Source: Rhizomys pruinosus (taxonomy: Eukaryota; Chordata; Mammalia; Rodentia; Spalacidae). Taken from it: a DNA stretch of 64,000 nucleotides. Below are positions 13,701 to 25,299 of this stretch, in pieces. Location: NCBI GenBank assembly GCA_009823505.1, contig VZQC01013712.1, positions 975,363-1,039,362 of the forward strand, given 5' to 3'. Positions within the stretch are counted from its first letter, which is position 1. The number at the start of each line of letters is the position of its first letter. The notes under the pieces were generated by a model. The model ran no database searches. It was not told the origin of the DNA and was given only the letters and a program-made list of their open reading frames with translations. The position numbers and the translations under genes were made by a program.

Positions 13701-14285
13701 TAGTCCTTATGTTTTTTTCCTATGTTTACTATCTGGTTAAATAAAAAAAAAGTTAAGAAAGCCAAATAATAATAATAATGGTTATCTAACTAGATGACTA
13801 TATCCTATCTTATGCAGTATTTTAGAATATTAAAGAAAATCCTCTACCTTTGAACCAGACTTATACTTAGCTGTCCTTGGCTACCTATGCTCCTTGGACT
13901 ACAGGAAGAATGTGTTCAATCTATTAAGCAATTGTCATCTACCGGGTCTTAACAGTGGAGCACCTGTGTTCTATGTGATCTTATTTTCCTTTCTAATGTG
14001 CATTATGAATAAAGCACAGAATTCTAGTTCAGAAGAAGATCGTTAACGTTGAAATATTCAGATATGAAGACTGACATTTTTAGTTATTAATTGAGGTTGA
14101 GAAAAAGTGCCTCTTGTGTTGATAGCAATTATGAAATGCAAGAATGCAGAAAATCAGCAACATACAGAGTAAGACTAAAAATGATTTGACATGTAATACT
14201 GACTTTGATAATGGCATATTACCATATATAATTTACTATGTTATCAGATCAAAATGAATTGGTAGAACTTCTATGTTTAGCAAAA
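9969..14285. other. Intron sequence; only a CT microsatellite recognised
   Basis: About 4.3 kb without SINEs or coding exons that I could recognise. It contains a (CT)n tract at 10742-10769. The remainder is unique-looking AT-rich intron. Confidence 0.35.
10742..10769. repeat. (CT)n microsatellite
   Basis: About 14 CT dinucleotides in a row. Confidence 0.9.
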
Positions 14286-14289
14286 TTAA

Positions 14290-14800
14290 TTGCTCATATG
14301 AACATACAACAATGGTGACAACATATACAAGACTCATGCAAACTCAACCAGACAAAAACCAACAAAGAACTGGGGAAATGGGCAGGAACCCCTGACTTTG
14401 TCTAGGAACTGTTGGCAGATAATTACTGTGAGGAGTGTTGAGCTTCTTTAATTGAGTGATCAGGCTCCAGTAGGCGAACTCACACTGAGGGAAATCTAGG
14501 TACACAAAAGAATCAGTAGGTCTTAACACATATGACAGAATGCATGAAATCCTGTGAGGGGTTATGGGGGTGCAGATAGTCTAGGATCTAAATATGATTA
14601 ATATGTAGTGTATGATAGCCGGGCATGGTGGTAAACTCCATTAATCTCAGCACTTGGGGGGCAGAGGCAGACAGATCTCTGTGAGTTCGAGGCCATCCTG
14701 GTCTACTACATAACAATTTCCAGGTCAGCTGAGCCTCACTGAAAAAGACAAAAAAAGATGTATGGTATGAAATGCACAAATGCTCAATAAAAATATACAC
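14290..14800 (+). mobile_element. L1 3'-UTR fragment (interrupted by a B1)
   Basis: Shares text with the other L1 3' UTRs of this window: aaccagacaaaaaccaacaa, aactggggaaatgg, a 'gtaggcgaactcacactgag' block and cttaacacatatgacagaatg. It ends atgaaatgcacaaatgctcaataaaaat. It is a 5'-truncated insertion with no coding capacity. Confidence 0.75.
14617..14759 (+). mobile_element. B1 SINE inside L1 3' UTR
   Basis: Starts agccgggcatggtggtaaac, followed by ctcagcacttgggggg and gagttcgaggccatcctggt, with an A-rich tail (gacaaaaaaa). It splits the L1 tail: L1 text resumes at tgtatggtatgaaatgc. Confidence 0.9.
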
Positions 14801-14875
14801 TGAAAAAGTGGCTTTCAGACACTGTCTTTAAAAAAACTTAAAGGCCTTGTTTTTTCATTACTCCTTCTGCTCTTT

Positions 14876-15014
14876 TTTAAAATTTTATTTATTTTTTATG
14901 TGTATGAAAGTAATGTTTGCATGTAGGTTTGTGCACCCATGTCATGCAATACCGTGGAGGTCAGAAGAGGGTGTCGGATTCCCCTGGAACTGGAGTTTAA
15001 GACAGTTCTCAGCC
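14876..15014 (-). mobile_element. Truncated B2/B3-superfamily SINE
   Basis: The tail and middle part are present (tgtgcacccatgtcatgcaa, ggaactggagtttaagacag). The head is missing after ctcagcc, so this copy is 5'-truncated. Confidence 0.85.
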
Positions 15015-15046
15015 AGGGACCATATATATGTTCTGAATAATGCACT

Positions 15047-15212
15047 TTTTTTTGTTTTGTTTTGTTTTGTTCTTTTTGAGACATGGCCTCCCTGTAACCC
15101 CAGCTGTCCTGGTACTCACTCTGTAGACCAGGCCGGCCTTGAACTCAAAAAGATCTGCCTGCCTCTGCCTCCCAAGTGCTAGGATTAAAGGCGTGTGCCA
15201 ACATGCCCAGCT
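15047..15212 (-). mobile_element. B1 SINE with (TTTTG)n tail
   Basis: The minus-strand copy reads ctttttgagacatggcctcc to cgtgtgccaacatgcccagc. The A-tail has become a TTTTG repeat on the plus strand. Confidence 0.92.
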
Positions 15213-15425
15213 GCACATGTTTTTTAACAAGAAAAAAGGCCATATTTGCACTTGAAACATAATTTACTCTGAAAGCTCAAATGTGGCTTTAAATATGGAT
15301 ATTACTGAAAAGTAGCATTCTAGTATATAGTCTCTGGTATATCTTTAAAATTATTTAAGTACTAAATACAAACTGAAAATACTGTAGCCGATGGCATCAT
15401 ATACATTTTAAAGTGGATTTTTCTC

Positions 15426-15620
15426 GGGCTGGAGAGATGGCCTAGCGGTTAAGAGTGCCGACTGCTCTTACAGAGAACCCGGGTTGAATCCCCAGCACCC
15501 ACATGGCAGCTGAGAACCGTCTGTAACTCCAATTCCAGGAGAACTCCAGTTCCAGGGTCTGACCTCCGTGGCATTGCACGACATGGGTGCACAAACCTAC
15601 ATGCAGACAGTACATTCATA

Positions 15621-15669
<49 letters not shown>
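15426..15669 (+). mobile_element. B2/B3-superfamily SINE, duplicated-core subfamily, (AAAT)n tail
   Basis: Starts gggctggagagatggcctag. The 17-bp core duplication is present, and 'ggaatccgagaccctcttc' is deleted. The tail is about 60 bp of AAAT repeats. A TSD of aaagtggattttt-ctc lies at 15410-15425 and 15670-15684 (one T fewer on the right). Confidence 0.95.
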
Positions 15670-15671
<2 letters not shown>

Positions 15672-16111
15672 AGTGGATTTTCTCATAAATCTGTGAATGA
15701 GTGACAAGGCATAGTGAATATCATGGGTTAAAGACAAAGATTCAAAGTTTAGTGGCATTTGTTGTAGGTAGAAAGTAAACAGAAGACCAGCTTTGGAAAC
15801 CTAGCACATTCAAGTAGTTTTAAATGCATTATGCAATTCATTTTCAAATAAATAAATTTCTCAGGACACCAAAGTAATATCATCAAATCCACCACCAAGG
15901 TATAATTTTTAAAACCACAATTAAAATATAAGTGATAATAAATTTAAAAAAGAATTATGATGCTATAAAATCAGAATGTATACATTAAGATTTTTGAATT
16001 AAAAACTTTATTGAGAAATAATTTTCTAAAAGGTTGGATCTGATGCTTGACTCCTCCATGTAAGCTGTTGAAAGAAACAAAGTTTTAAATACAAAATGTG
16101 AAATTACTTAC

Positions 16112-16282
16112 TTTCACTTGGAATCAGATCTCTTTCTGGGATGAAAAGTTTATATCCATAGTGTTTTTCTAGAACATCTGGAAGTATTTCAAGAGCAAAC
16201 TGTTCTTCTTCAGGATTGTCACAGTCTAAAGTATCTTGATCCACTTTTGTGTAAGACAGATAGGCATCATATTCCTTGTTGT
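16112..16282 (-). CDS. IL1RAPL2: IL1RAPL2 exon: first part of TIR domain
   Basis: This 171-bp internal exon has acceptor TTTAAG before ACAACAAGG and donor GAAA|GTAAGT. It encodes 56 complete codons, with split codons at both ends (phase 1 in, phase 1 out). It opens with [19 protein letters not shown], which contains TIR box 1 (YDAYLSY). It continues through [20 protein letters not shown] to box 2, [13 protein letters not shown]. The acidic insert DNPEEEQ after box 1 is typical of the IL1RAPL subgroup. The last full codon is GAA (Glu), where I recall Gly (GGA) in both IL1RAPL paralogues. The frame joins the transmembrane exon upstream as D-D-N-K and the last exon downstream as S-E-T-Y. The introns on either side are about 7.1 kb (5') and 12.2 kb (3'). 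Confidence 0.95.
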
Positions 16283-19185
16283 CTTAAAGAACAACAACAA
16301 TAAAAAGTTGTAAGCAATAGCACATTCTTTTTGGATCATCTCTGCCTGTAACTGCTAACAGGCTGAAGTACATGCTGTAATTAGTGACTCTGTCTAATAC
16401 TTGGAAAAATATTCATATGATGTTATAAATAAGGTAGTATATATTTCAACATAAATAGTTCATATAATATGAACTAAAACTGTTATAGACTAGGCCAGTC
16501 ACAGTCAAGACAGCTTCAAACACAGAACTATTGTTAATTTTATTGACTCTACACATTTGTGATAGTCAATGATATTTGTAAATAATTAGCTCAGTATTTT
16601 TGAATGCAGGACTAAATAGACCAAAGTCATGGACTTGAACACTTTATGTGCCAGTTGTCTTAGCTCTGCCAGTTAGTCACAGACTATACCTTATTTGCAA
16701 AAATATGTGCAAGAGATCCAAAAGGGGCTGGGCCCTAAAGTGTGGAAGATTGAACTAATCCTGCTTTGGTTCTGAAGACCCTATGCAAAGCATGTGCCAT
16801 ACTTCCAGTTGGTGAATGTCACCATCTTCGTATACAAAAAGGAGTTCATTACCAAATATCAGAAACAGCAGCTGGGTTTTATACAAGTTCATTGCTTGTT
16901 GTTCTTGGTCAGTCCATAGCCAACTAATTTGACACAAGTTCTACAAGAAGCCTTTGTTTCAAAATATACATCCTTCCAATATGGTCAACTTGGGTTCTTT
17001 CTTCACACTTTCAATCAAGGAGTTAACTGTACTTCTGAGTATAATTTTTCTCTCCTTTGTTGTATTGGTACAGAGCCAGTCTCTCTAGAGTACAAATGCA
17101 CATGCATGCGTGCATATTTTTATTGAAAATGCTGATGAACATAGCACCCATTATATTAGTCCCCATAGGCTTTAGAAAGGCCACATCATAAACGATTTGA
17201 TATTTTCAAAATTCATTTATTTATAGAAAAAATGTATTTAAAGTTAATTTATTGACAAAACGTTCATGCACAACTAGTAATTCTTAATACCAGTTTCTTC
17301 AAAGTAATTTTTAAAGACTGGTACACATTTGTTTTTATAGCAAATCAATATTTGCATTAAAACAGATCTGATTAGAATATAATTAAAATCTCAACAAAAT
17401 ATTTTATAGAATGAAATATTCATTTACATACCTATGCCATTAACAATTTAGTTCAACTGGATGAAACATATATAAAATATAAGCAAGAAGCNATATATAT
17501 ATATGTATATATATATGCCATATTATAGGAGTAGATGTAAACTCATGACTATCTAGGCACATCTAAGACAGGATTTATGTTCAAATTCTTATAAGGTCCT
17601 ACCCCTCACCACTCTCTAATAGAAAGAACCCTAATTATTTATGTTAAGATAGTGCCTGAGAACAAGAGGAAGAAATATGCTTCAGCAAATCCTATGTATA
17701 TAAAAGGTGTCTACAAGCTTGTTTAGTTTTCTTGATTGCCTAGAAGCAGATGCACTCAAAATACTGTCCTGGAGAGTTGAGGAGATATTTTGGCTTACAA
17801 ATTTGGCACATTCTACTTTTATACATAAAATTCTACTTGGATTTGAAAATGTTCATGAACAATGCTAATGTAAGAACCTCCTGGAAATGCTAGCACCTCT
17901 GCCCTTGCTCCAATCAAGTGCAGGATGCACCTGCAGGCCCTTGACTTTCTCTAGCTATAATTACTCACCTGGGACTCAAAGCTGCCGATGATACACAGCT
18001 GGAAGAATAAAACGGGCCAAAGGACAAACAGCTCTATTCCTATGAGCAGAATATATTTCATTGTTCTTGTTGGATATTATTGCTGCCTCAATATCCAGGT
18101 CAGATTAGGCCCTTGTTTCCCATCTTACAAATATATCTAAATCCTACTACCTATTAATAGACTCAACAAATGATTTGTTGAGTGTCTATGATGAGCTTAG
18201 CCGTATTCAGTGGTAGCTACCTGACTCCATCCTCCACCTTACTAGAAGTTTTAGATTCTTAGTCCATTGTGCGCCCAGACTTAGGATATTTGCTCTCCAT
18301 ATATGAGAAAACACAGATCCCTGGGCCATCTTCAGTTGCTTCACCTATGTTCTAATGGAAAAGTGAAATGCAAACATTTTCTTCTAGTAAATTATTTCTA
18401 AATTTTCATATCCTAAATCGGTTATGACAAAGAGTACTCATGTCTTTGACATGTGAATATCTGACATATCTATCTGGATAATTAGTTCTTCATATCATTC
18501 TAAAAGCACATTACTTTTTGGGAAATGGCTGCTTGTATTTCAGTCATGCCCCTTAAAGATGAACAAAATGCTCTTGGTACTTGGCCAGAACAGGAAAACA
18601 GCTCTTAAAGCCACCATGTGATGTGTCTCAGAAACTAGAATGCCAGCTAGTAAGCCAGCAATGATGCAGATGCCACAGCTTTAAAAGGCACTTTAGCCTT
18701 ATGTAGAAAGCCAAGAAATTTTCATGAATAGCCACAGCTGTTGCTCAGAGAGAGGAACAAGATGGGTAAAACAACAGCAAAATCATGATGCAAATAAGGT
18801 TAACAGAAAGTTTGACGATTGTCTTAAAACCTCCAGGCAGTTCACCACTTTTCTAGACAACACTAATGAGATTTCTGTGTTAAATTGTGCTGACTAAACT
18901 TAAGGAGCCACAAAATAGAGCACAAATGCAGACAAGCCGTTGGAAGGAAGATGACTGTCACAGTGGTCACCATAACTATGCTGCTCCTAACGAACGTTAT
19001 GAAGACAAGCAAACTATTTGTGGAAGAATTTTCTTGTTGTCACACCTGTCCTTCCATGTTTTAAAATCTAATTTTAATCCTGTTCATCATCAGGAAGCCA
19101 TTCCTGTTTGGTAGCCCAGTTCTCCTGCAGCTGTACTAAACACAGTGTCAAACTCTTAGTTTCTAAAGAGAGCAAAAACTGTAAC
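16283..19185. other. Intron sequence; no repeat named with confidence
   Basis: AT-rich intron with an (AT)n tract and a single N at 17492. A stretch near 18160-18200 (caacaaatgatttgttgagt) resembles an ancient mammalian repeat, but I cannot name it. No exon-like open frame with splice sites was seen. Confidence 0.3.
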
Positions 19186-19196
19186 CTTGTGATTAT

Positions 19197-19353
19197 CATT
19201 TTTTTTTTTGTCTTTTTGAGACAGGGTCTCCCTGTAGCTCCAGCTGTCCTGGAACTCACGCTGTAGATCAGGCTGGCCTTGAACTCACAGAGATCCGCCT
19301 GCCTCTGCCTCCCAAGTGCTAGGATTAAAGGCGTGCACCACCACGCCTGGATA
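19197..19353 (-). mobile_element. B1 SINE
   Basis: Minus-strand B1, ctttttgagacagggtctcc to gtgcaccaccacgcctgg. An 11-bp TSD, cttgtgattat, lies at 19186-19196 and 19354-19364. Confidence 0.95.
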
Positions 19354-19739
19354 CTTGTGATTATTTTATACCCACTGCCTAATAAATTTGTGTAGCATGT
19401 GTATATAAGGTTGATTTAGATGGAGATCATCAGTGACTGCATCATCCATAAAGCCTTCCATGTAGTAGATACTTAACAAATATTTAATTACTAAAAAACT
19501 GAATGGTCACCTATATGAAGCACTATTTGGTAAATTGAAAAGAGATAAATTAAACATAAAATTGGCTGGGAAATAAAAATGTTTTAGATATTATTTATTT
19601 AAAAAAATCTCCAGAACAACTTACATGAAATGTTTAAATATATATATTTATATATTTAAACATGTGTGTGTGTGTGTAGGAACACATACATTTCTATTTA
19701 TCTATCATCTACTTATCTATCTGAATATCTATTACTTGG

Positions 19740-20000
19740 CTTACAAGAGTGAGGATCTGAGTTCAGATCACCAGAACCCACATATAAAGCCAAGCATAGT
19801 GGAGTATGCCTGTAGTTTCAATAATGGTGACTTGGGAGGTGCAGGTAGGTGGATCCCTGCAAGCTAGCCTAGCCTATGTGGTGAATTTCCATGCCAAATA
19901 GGACCCTGTCTCAACTCAAATATAGAAGGAGCCTGAATGTCAATAACACAGGTACATTCATGCTGTCTGCAGCACACACCCACATCCACACATGCACCCA
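19740..20000 (+). mobile_element. B4-type SINE (diverged)
   Basis: The order of motifs fits B4: ctgagttcagatcaccagaa, a B1-like middle (agcatagtggagtatgcctg), tagcctagcctatgtggtga and accctgtctcaactc, then an ACAC/ACATGCA-rich tail. Confidence 0.65.
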
Positions 20001-20274
20001 CTATATATACAAATGCAATTGTACGCACAAAATTATATATACATATATGTGTGTATGTGTGAATAATTATACTATATATGTATATATGTTGTATGCAAGT
20101 ATAGTCAAAGAGAAAACAAAGAAAAAGTATATAGTAGAATAAGTTGTGTTTATAAATTGTCATAATAAATAAATGAAGTAATGAAGAATTTGCTAGCTTA
20201 TTTGTCTGACACATTACATTAGCATCATGAAGCTCTATGCTTTTAAAAGGACATTAAAATATAGGAGTCCTATC

Positions 20275-20750
20275 CAATGGCCCAATATTCTTCAGCCTCT
20301 TAATCTCTACAATTTGGCCATTTGTGACCTTTTGTGATCCTGGTCCTGTGTTGCATGAGAAATCTTCATTAATGAAAACTGAGATGCAAACTCAGTCAGA
20401 CCAAAACCCAGCATAGAACTGGGGAACTGAACAGCAGACCTCAGTCTTAGCTGAAGAAATACTGGTAACTCATTACTGCTGGGTGAGGAAGAGGTGATAA
20501 TCCTTAAGTGAGGAACTCTAGATAGGCAGACTAGACCTTGGTAGATGAACTTGCACTGACGAATGTCTGGGGACACTTACTTGAAACAATAGGCCTTAAC
20601 ACAAATGACAGAATAGACAAATTCTAATGGAGGAGGTTATGGGAGGATGCCAATGAAGAGCAGGGTATAAAGATGATCAAAATTGATTGAAATGTATAAA
20701 ATCTGTATGAAATACACAAAATTCAATAAAACATCTCAAGATCCTAAATA
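20275..20750 (+). mobile_element. L1 3'-UTR fragment
   Basis: Recognised by cagaactggggaactgaaca, gctgggtgaggaagaggtga, cttaacacaaatgacagaat and the terminal gtatgaaatacacaaaattc followed by aataaaa. The same sequence order recurs at 21425-21730 and 43900-44265. Confidence 0.75.
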
Positions 20751-20789
20751 AAAGTGGCAAATGCTAAAAAAAGACATTAAAGTTAATTT

Positions 20790-21420
20790 ATTCAGGGCTA
20801 AGGTGATGACTCAGTAGGTATGAGCCATTTGATTTCAAGCACAAGGACTTGAGTTTGAATCCCTAGAACTCATGTAAGAACTCACTCATGCCTCTAGGTG
20901 CTTATAAATCTACTATTGGGGTGATAGTGGAAACTACAGGCTTCCAGAAGCTCACTGACCAGGTAGGCTAGCTGAAATGGAGAGCTTCCCATTCAGAATG
21001 ATTTTTTTTAATTTTACTTTTGTATGTGGATGAATGTACTGTCTGCATGTAGGTTTGTGCACTCGTGTCATGCAATGTCGCAGAGGTCAGAAGAGGGCAT
21101 TGGATTCCCCTGGAACTGGAGTTCTCCTGGAATTGGAGTTACAGATGGTTCTCAGCCGCCATGTGGGTGCTGGGGATCGAACCTGGGTCCTCTGCAAGAG
21201 CAGTCAGTGCTCTTAACCGCTAGGCTATCTCTCCAGCCCCTCAGAATGAAATTTTTTAAGACCCTGTCTTAAAGAAGTAAGACAGAGAGCAGATAACGCC
21301 CTCCTTTGGCTTCTGCATGAGAACCCATAGGTGTATGCACACACATACTCCTGCACAGGCAAAACAAACAGATACAAACACCCCACCACTACAACCATCA
21401 CTGCCACCAACCACACGTTA
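20790..21420 (+). mobile_element. B4-type SINE split by a B2/B3 SINE
   Basis: The left part (gggctaaggtgatgactcag to cttcccattcagaatga) and the right part (aagaccctgtcttaaagaag to a CACACA-rich tail) read as one B4-like element interrupted at 21002-21240. Confidence 0.55.
21002..21240 (-). mobile_element. B2/B3-superfamily SINE, duplicated-core subfamily, inserted in B4
   Basis: Complete minus-strand copy ending ctatctctccagcccc. The core duplication is visible as ctggaactggagttctcctggaattggag read in two halves. A 9-bp TSD, tcagaatga, lies at 20993-21001 and 21241-21249. Confidence 0.93.
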
Positions 21421-21424
21421 AAAA

Positions 21425-21735
21425 AGCAGGTCCAAATCTTAGCAGAAGAACTATTGGTAGCTGATTACTGGTGGGTGAGGAAGAGTTCATCTTCTTACTT
21501 TGAGGGACTCTGGATGGGCTAAGCAGACCTCAGTGGATGAACTTGCACTGAGAAACGTCTGGGGATGCTAACTTCACAGCAGGCCTTGGCACAAATGACA
21601 CAGTGTATGAATTCCACTGAAGGGTGACTGTTTAAAGGTGCTAATGGGTAAGGGGGTATAAAGATGCTTGATATTGATTGAGATGTTCTGTATTAAATCA
21701 CAAAAATTTTCTAACAAAAATAATAAAAGGAAAAT
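21425..21735 (+). mobile_element. L1 3'-UTR fragment
   Basis: Matches the copy at 20.3-20.75 kb in order: gaactattggtagctgatta, gtgggtgaggaagagttc, gatgaacttgcactgagaaa, ggcacaaatgacacagtg, and a terminal block near aataataaaagg. Confidence 0.7.
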
Positions 21736-22464
21736 GTTAAACAAACAAATAAAATTAATGTATTCACTCTTACGGCATTCTTGTTGAGTTTTTAGTATTT
21801 AATTAGGTTATTACAGCGCTTATGTGCTCAAGCATCAAAATTTCATCTGGAATATAAGACATTTTAACTCTACTTTCCAATGAAAACTCTTGAAGTACCT
21901 TCCACTAAATACTGGACTCACCAAATAGGTTTTGAACTAGTGTATACAATAATGAAATGACATTTATTACTGGTTGCTTTTATCACATGGACCACGTGAG
22001 AAGTAAAAGTGAAAAATTAATCCTTGTAAACTCAATAATTATATCCTGTACTTCATCTTATGTCATATAAGTACAACCAATCAGTTACTATATGCTATTG
22101 GGTATATCTGATGACAGTAAATAACTACTACAGAGTAACCTAATAACTTGTCCAAACTGTTACTGAGATTAACAAATTATAATTGTGACTTAAAACGAAT
22201 GACAGGAGCTTCATTTTCATTTTATTTTATATAGGCCATATAATTGTGCTAGCTGTATATTTGAATTATACACATAGTAAGAAGTCATTTTTAGGTGTTG
22301 TTTAAAGGAACACAGAATAATTGACAGAGATGGAAGAGATGCTTTGTTTGATTATGATGCATTATATGAAATGAACAACCTCAATAAAATATTCAAAATT
22401 AAAAATAAATAAAAAATGGTCAAATGTCATATAAAGCAAATACAGCAAATGTGTAAGACACTAT

Positions 22465-22860
22465 ATTAGATACTATTTCTGTTGTTGTGACATAATACGT
22501 GAGAAAATTAACATAAGGAAAGCGAGTTATAAAAAATTAACATAAGGAAAGCGAGTTATATTTTGGCTTACAGTTTCAGGATGAGGAAGGCATAACACCA
22601 GTCATGGGAATGGGACAACCTTGAGAGGCAGGCTGCCCACGTATAAGGGACTAGAAAACAGAAACTCCAGGTGGCAATGGAGACCAGGCCATAACTCCCA
22701 AATTCCACCCACTGGCAGTAGACTTACTCTAACTAGCCCACACCTCCTAAGAGCACTAAAATCTGGTAAAACAATGCTACGAGCTGGAGATCAAGTGTTC
22801 ACATACATGAATCTGTGGGGGTTATTGCACATTCAATCTATAACAGACACAGTCTAAATT
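22465..22860 (+). mobile_element. Muroid interspersed repeat, family not named
   Basis: Shows the series common in rodent genomes: tttctgttgttgtgacataa, ttttggcttacagtttcagg, then an acacctcctaagagcac block. Related copies in this window lie at 27.69, 28.28, 36.8 and 45.1 kb. A 29-bp tandem duplication lies inside. Confidence 0.6.
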
Positions 22861-23415
22861 TGTATCTTTTGAGTCATCTTTGAGAATGGTACTAAAAGCA
22901 TCCAAAATATGTAGGTTCATGTACTTCGTTAATATATTAAAGGAGCACACACATAGTTTGTAAAAATAATTTTCTTCATGTTTGGTTGTTTTCTTGATGA
23001 GAACAATGAATAAAAATGATCTGTAATTCAGTTTTAATTTTCTAGACAAACTAAAACGTGAATTCATTCTTGTGTTCTACTAAGGAAAAAAGTTTGGGAC
23101 CAATTGTTTTATCTATATCAAAGAACAGCTTGTTAAACATTTTACTTGAAAGTAATTTTAAATATAGGAATATTATATAAACAAAATAGTTTTTAAACCA
23201 CATATCTATTATGTATTCAGATTAGCCTATTTATGTTTTCTTTTTTCCTTTCTTCATGAACACTTTATTCTAAATTATTTGAGAGTAAGTTGCATGTTTC
23301 ATAGTCTTGTACCCCTAAGTATTTTAGTTTCTGTTTGCTAAGAATAGAAACAGTCTCATACATCTTCATAAATAACTATCAATTAATTGAGGTTGGGAAA
23401 CAAGAGATAGCTTAC
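22861..23415. other. Intron sequence just downstream of the transmembrane exon; nothing recognised
   Basis: AT-rich, with no repeat or exon seen. Confidence 0.35.
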
Positions 23416-23559
23416 CATCAGTAGTTTCATCACTTCCAAAATGTTGTCGGTAGAAAAGCATCAATTCTATGTTGTAGCATTTGTAGAAAACCACCAGAAA
23501 TATAAGGAGGAGGAAGATTGCTCCTAGGCCCCCTGCAAGCTCAATTTTGTAGATTAAAT
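23416..23559 (-). CDS. IL1RAPL2: IL1RAPL2 exon: transmembrane segment and juxtamembrane region
   Basis: This 144-bp exon has acceptor TTACTTCAG and donor GATG|GTAAGC, and encodes 47 full codons with phase 1 at both ends. The peptide begins [20 protein letters not shown] (the D is a split codon). A hydrophobic run of about 20 residues, from AGGLGAIF to FLVVFY, is followed by a K-C-Y stop-transfer sequence. The cytoplasmic juxtamembrane part ends in [13 protein letters not shown]. This is the single membrane pass that joins the extracellular Ig domains to the cytoplasmic TIR domain. The join to the Ig exon gives RKK-D-LIYKIE, as expected for the family. The intron to the next upstream exon is about 10 kb. 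Confidence 0.95.
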
Positions 23560-25130
23560 CTGAAGTAAACAGAATGAATAGGAAAAGATAATTAAATAAG
23601 CTACACTGGGGATTTTCCCATATTTCCATATGTAAGATATATTAGTCACTCTGATTTCATTTTAAGCATATTTTGCTTAGTGTTTTGCTCTTTATATGTA
23701 CAAATGAATCATATTTTTAGAAAATAATGTATATTCTAAAGATTTGATCATTCTACTGTTACAGGTACTAAGTATATCTTAGGTGCTTAGTAGCTACCAA
23801 TTAATTCTGAATACATCTTATTTTCACATACACACATACACTCACATTTCTTTAACTGTTTATAAAAACCTCTTTGAATTCATGGCTAAAGTTTTGTTGT
23901 TTCTGTTAAATTATCTAATTGGTTTAAGAAGATTATCATCCTGTACTTCACAGGCCATATAAGCTATCTTCTTCTACAGAAGACTAACATCATAAAATTA
24001 CTTTCAGAATCAAATAAAATCTAATGAACTTGGAAGAATTAACTGTTCCACTTAACCTCAGTAGAACATAATCTAATACAAGGTAAGCAAGGGGAATTAG
24101 CTTACCCATTTCTACTACTCATTTGAATAAATTACTATAATATATATGTGATATAATATACCCAGTAGAACAAAAAGTGAATGAGAAATCTGGGTTAATC
24201 ACTTAGCTTCTTTGGCCAATACCAGACATACTTAAGCTGTTCCAGTGGGGCATACCTGGAACTCAAAGAGGCAGGATAATTAAATCAACATATAATGGAA
24301 GGAGGCAATAAATGTCTAGCAGGCTTAGAGAACAGTCAATTATCTGTAGCTCAATTAGCAATATTAACAAATCTAAAGAGTATATCATCCAAAAAGGAAC
24401 AGTAACATGGAACATAAAAAAATGGAAAATGTGAGAATGTTTAGTATTTTTCTTGAGGAGAAATGGATAAATGGATANATATATATATATATATATTCTT
24501 CTGAGGGACAAGAACATCCAGTGATCTCATTATAATTAAATGAAATTGCCTATAAGATTTGGAGGTCTGCATTTAATTTAATCCCATAATTACCAAGCAA
24601 CTGCTCTATTACTATTTCAGTTTACCAAGTAACTAGAAACTGGGAAGAAGAGTGGCAGTCTAGTTTGCACATTAGTTACTTCAGACTGTGGTTGCTGTCA
24701 GTCTCCCTGGGTGGACGGATTCTGGGGCACACTTGAAACTAAATTTCTGACTATGACAGGCTGTGACTCAAGAAATACAGACAACTTTTTTTCTGGGAAT
24801 GTCCCTTTTCTCTATATAAGATCATTACTTAAGAAAAATAAGTCAAGGACGATGTAACAGTATACATTCATAATGTTGTAGTTTATAAAACAATATCTTA
24901 CAGAAATATTCAATATTATAGATAATACAGATATTATATTACCAATAATATCTGTTTATAATAGTCAGTCTATTATTTACTTTGAAAGTAATCTCATAGC
25001 ACAAAATTTTTAGCCAAATCTATACATGAAGAATTTGAGACTTCATAACTTAAATCACTTATCCATGGTCAGTAATATAAAAGGTGTCCCAAATGGATAA
25101 AGAACACAGATTCGCTAACTTCAGATTCAA
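23560..25130. other. Intron sequence; nothing recognised
   Basis: AT-rich intron containing a single N at 24478 inside an (AT)n tract. Positions 24990-25075 weakly resemble a MIR, too diverged to call. Confidence 0.3.
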
Positions 25131-25136
25131 AGTGTT

Positions 25137-25288
25137 TTTTTGGGGGGGGTCTTTTCAAGACAGGGTCTTCCTTTAGTCTTAGCTGGCCTGTAGCTCTCTA
25201 TGTAGATCAGGCTGGCCTTGAACTCAGAGATCTGACTGCCTCTCCCTCCTGAGTGCTGGAATTAAAGGCGTTCCCCACCACCCCTGGC
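25137..25288 (-). mobile_element. B1 SINE (diverged)
   Basis: Minus-strand B1, cttttcaagacagggtcttc to gcgttccccaccacccctgg. The flanks aaagtgttttt and aaagtcattttt look like an aged TSD. Confidence 0.9.
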
Positions 25289-25299
25289 CAAAGTCATTT

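Noticed and set aside
14588..14800. Open frames over B1 elements with 'LPSARIKG' or 'ILALGRQRQAD' text
   Set aside because: They are B1 SINE translations, repeated wherever a B1 lies.
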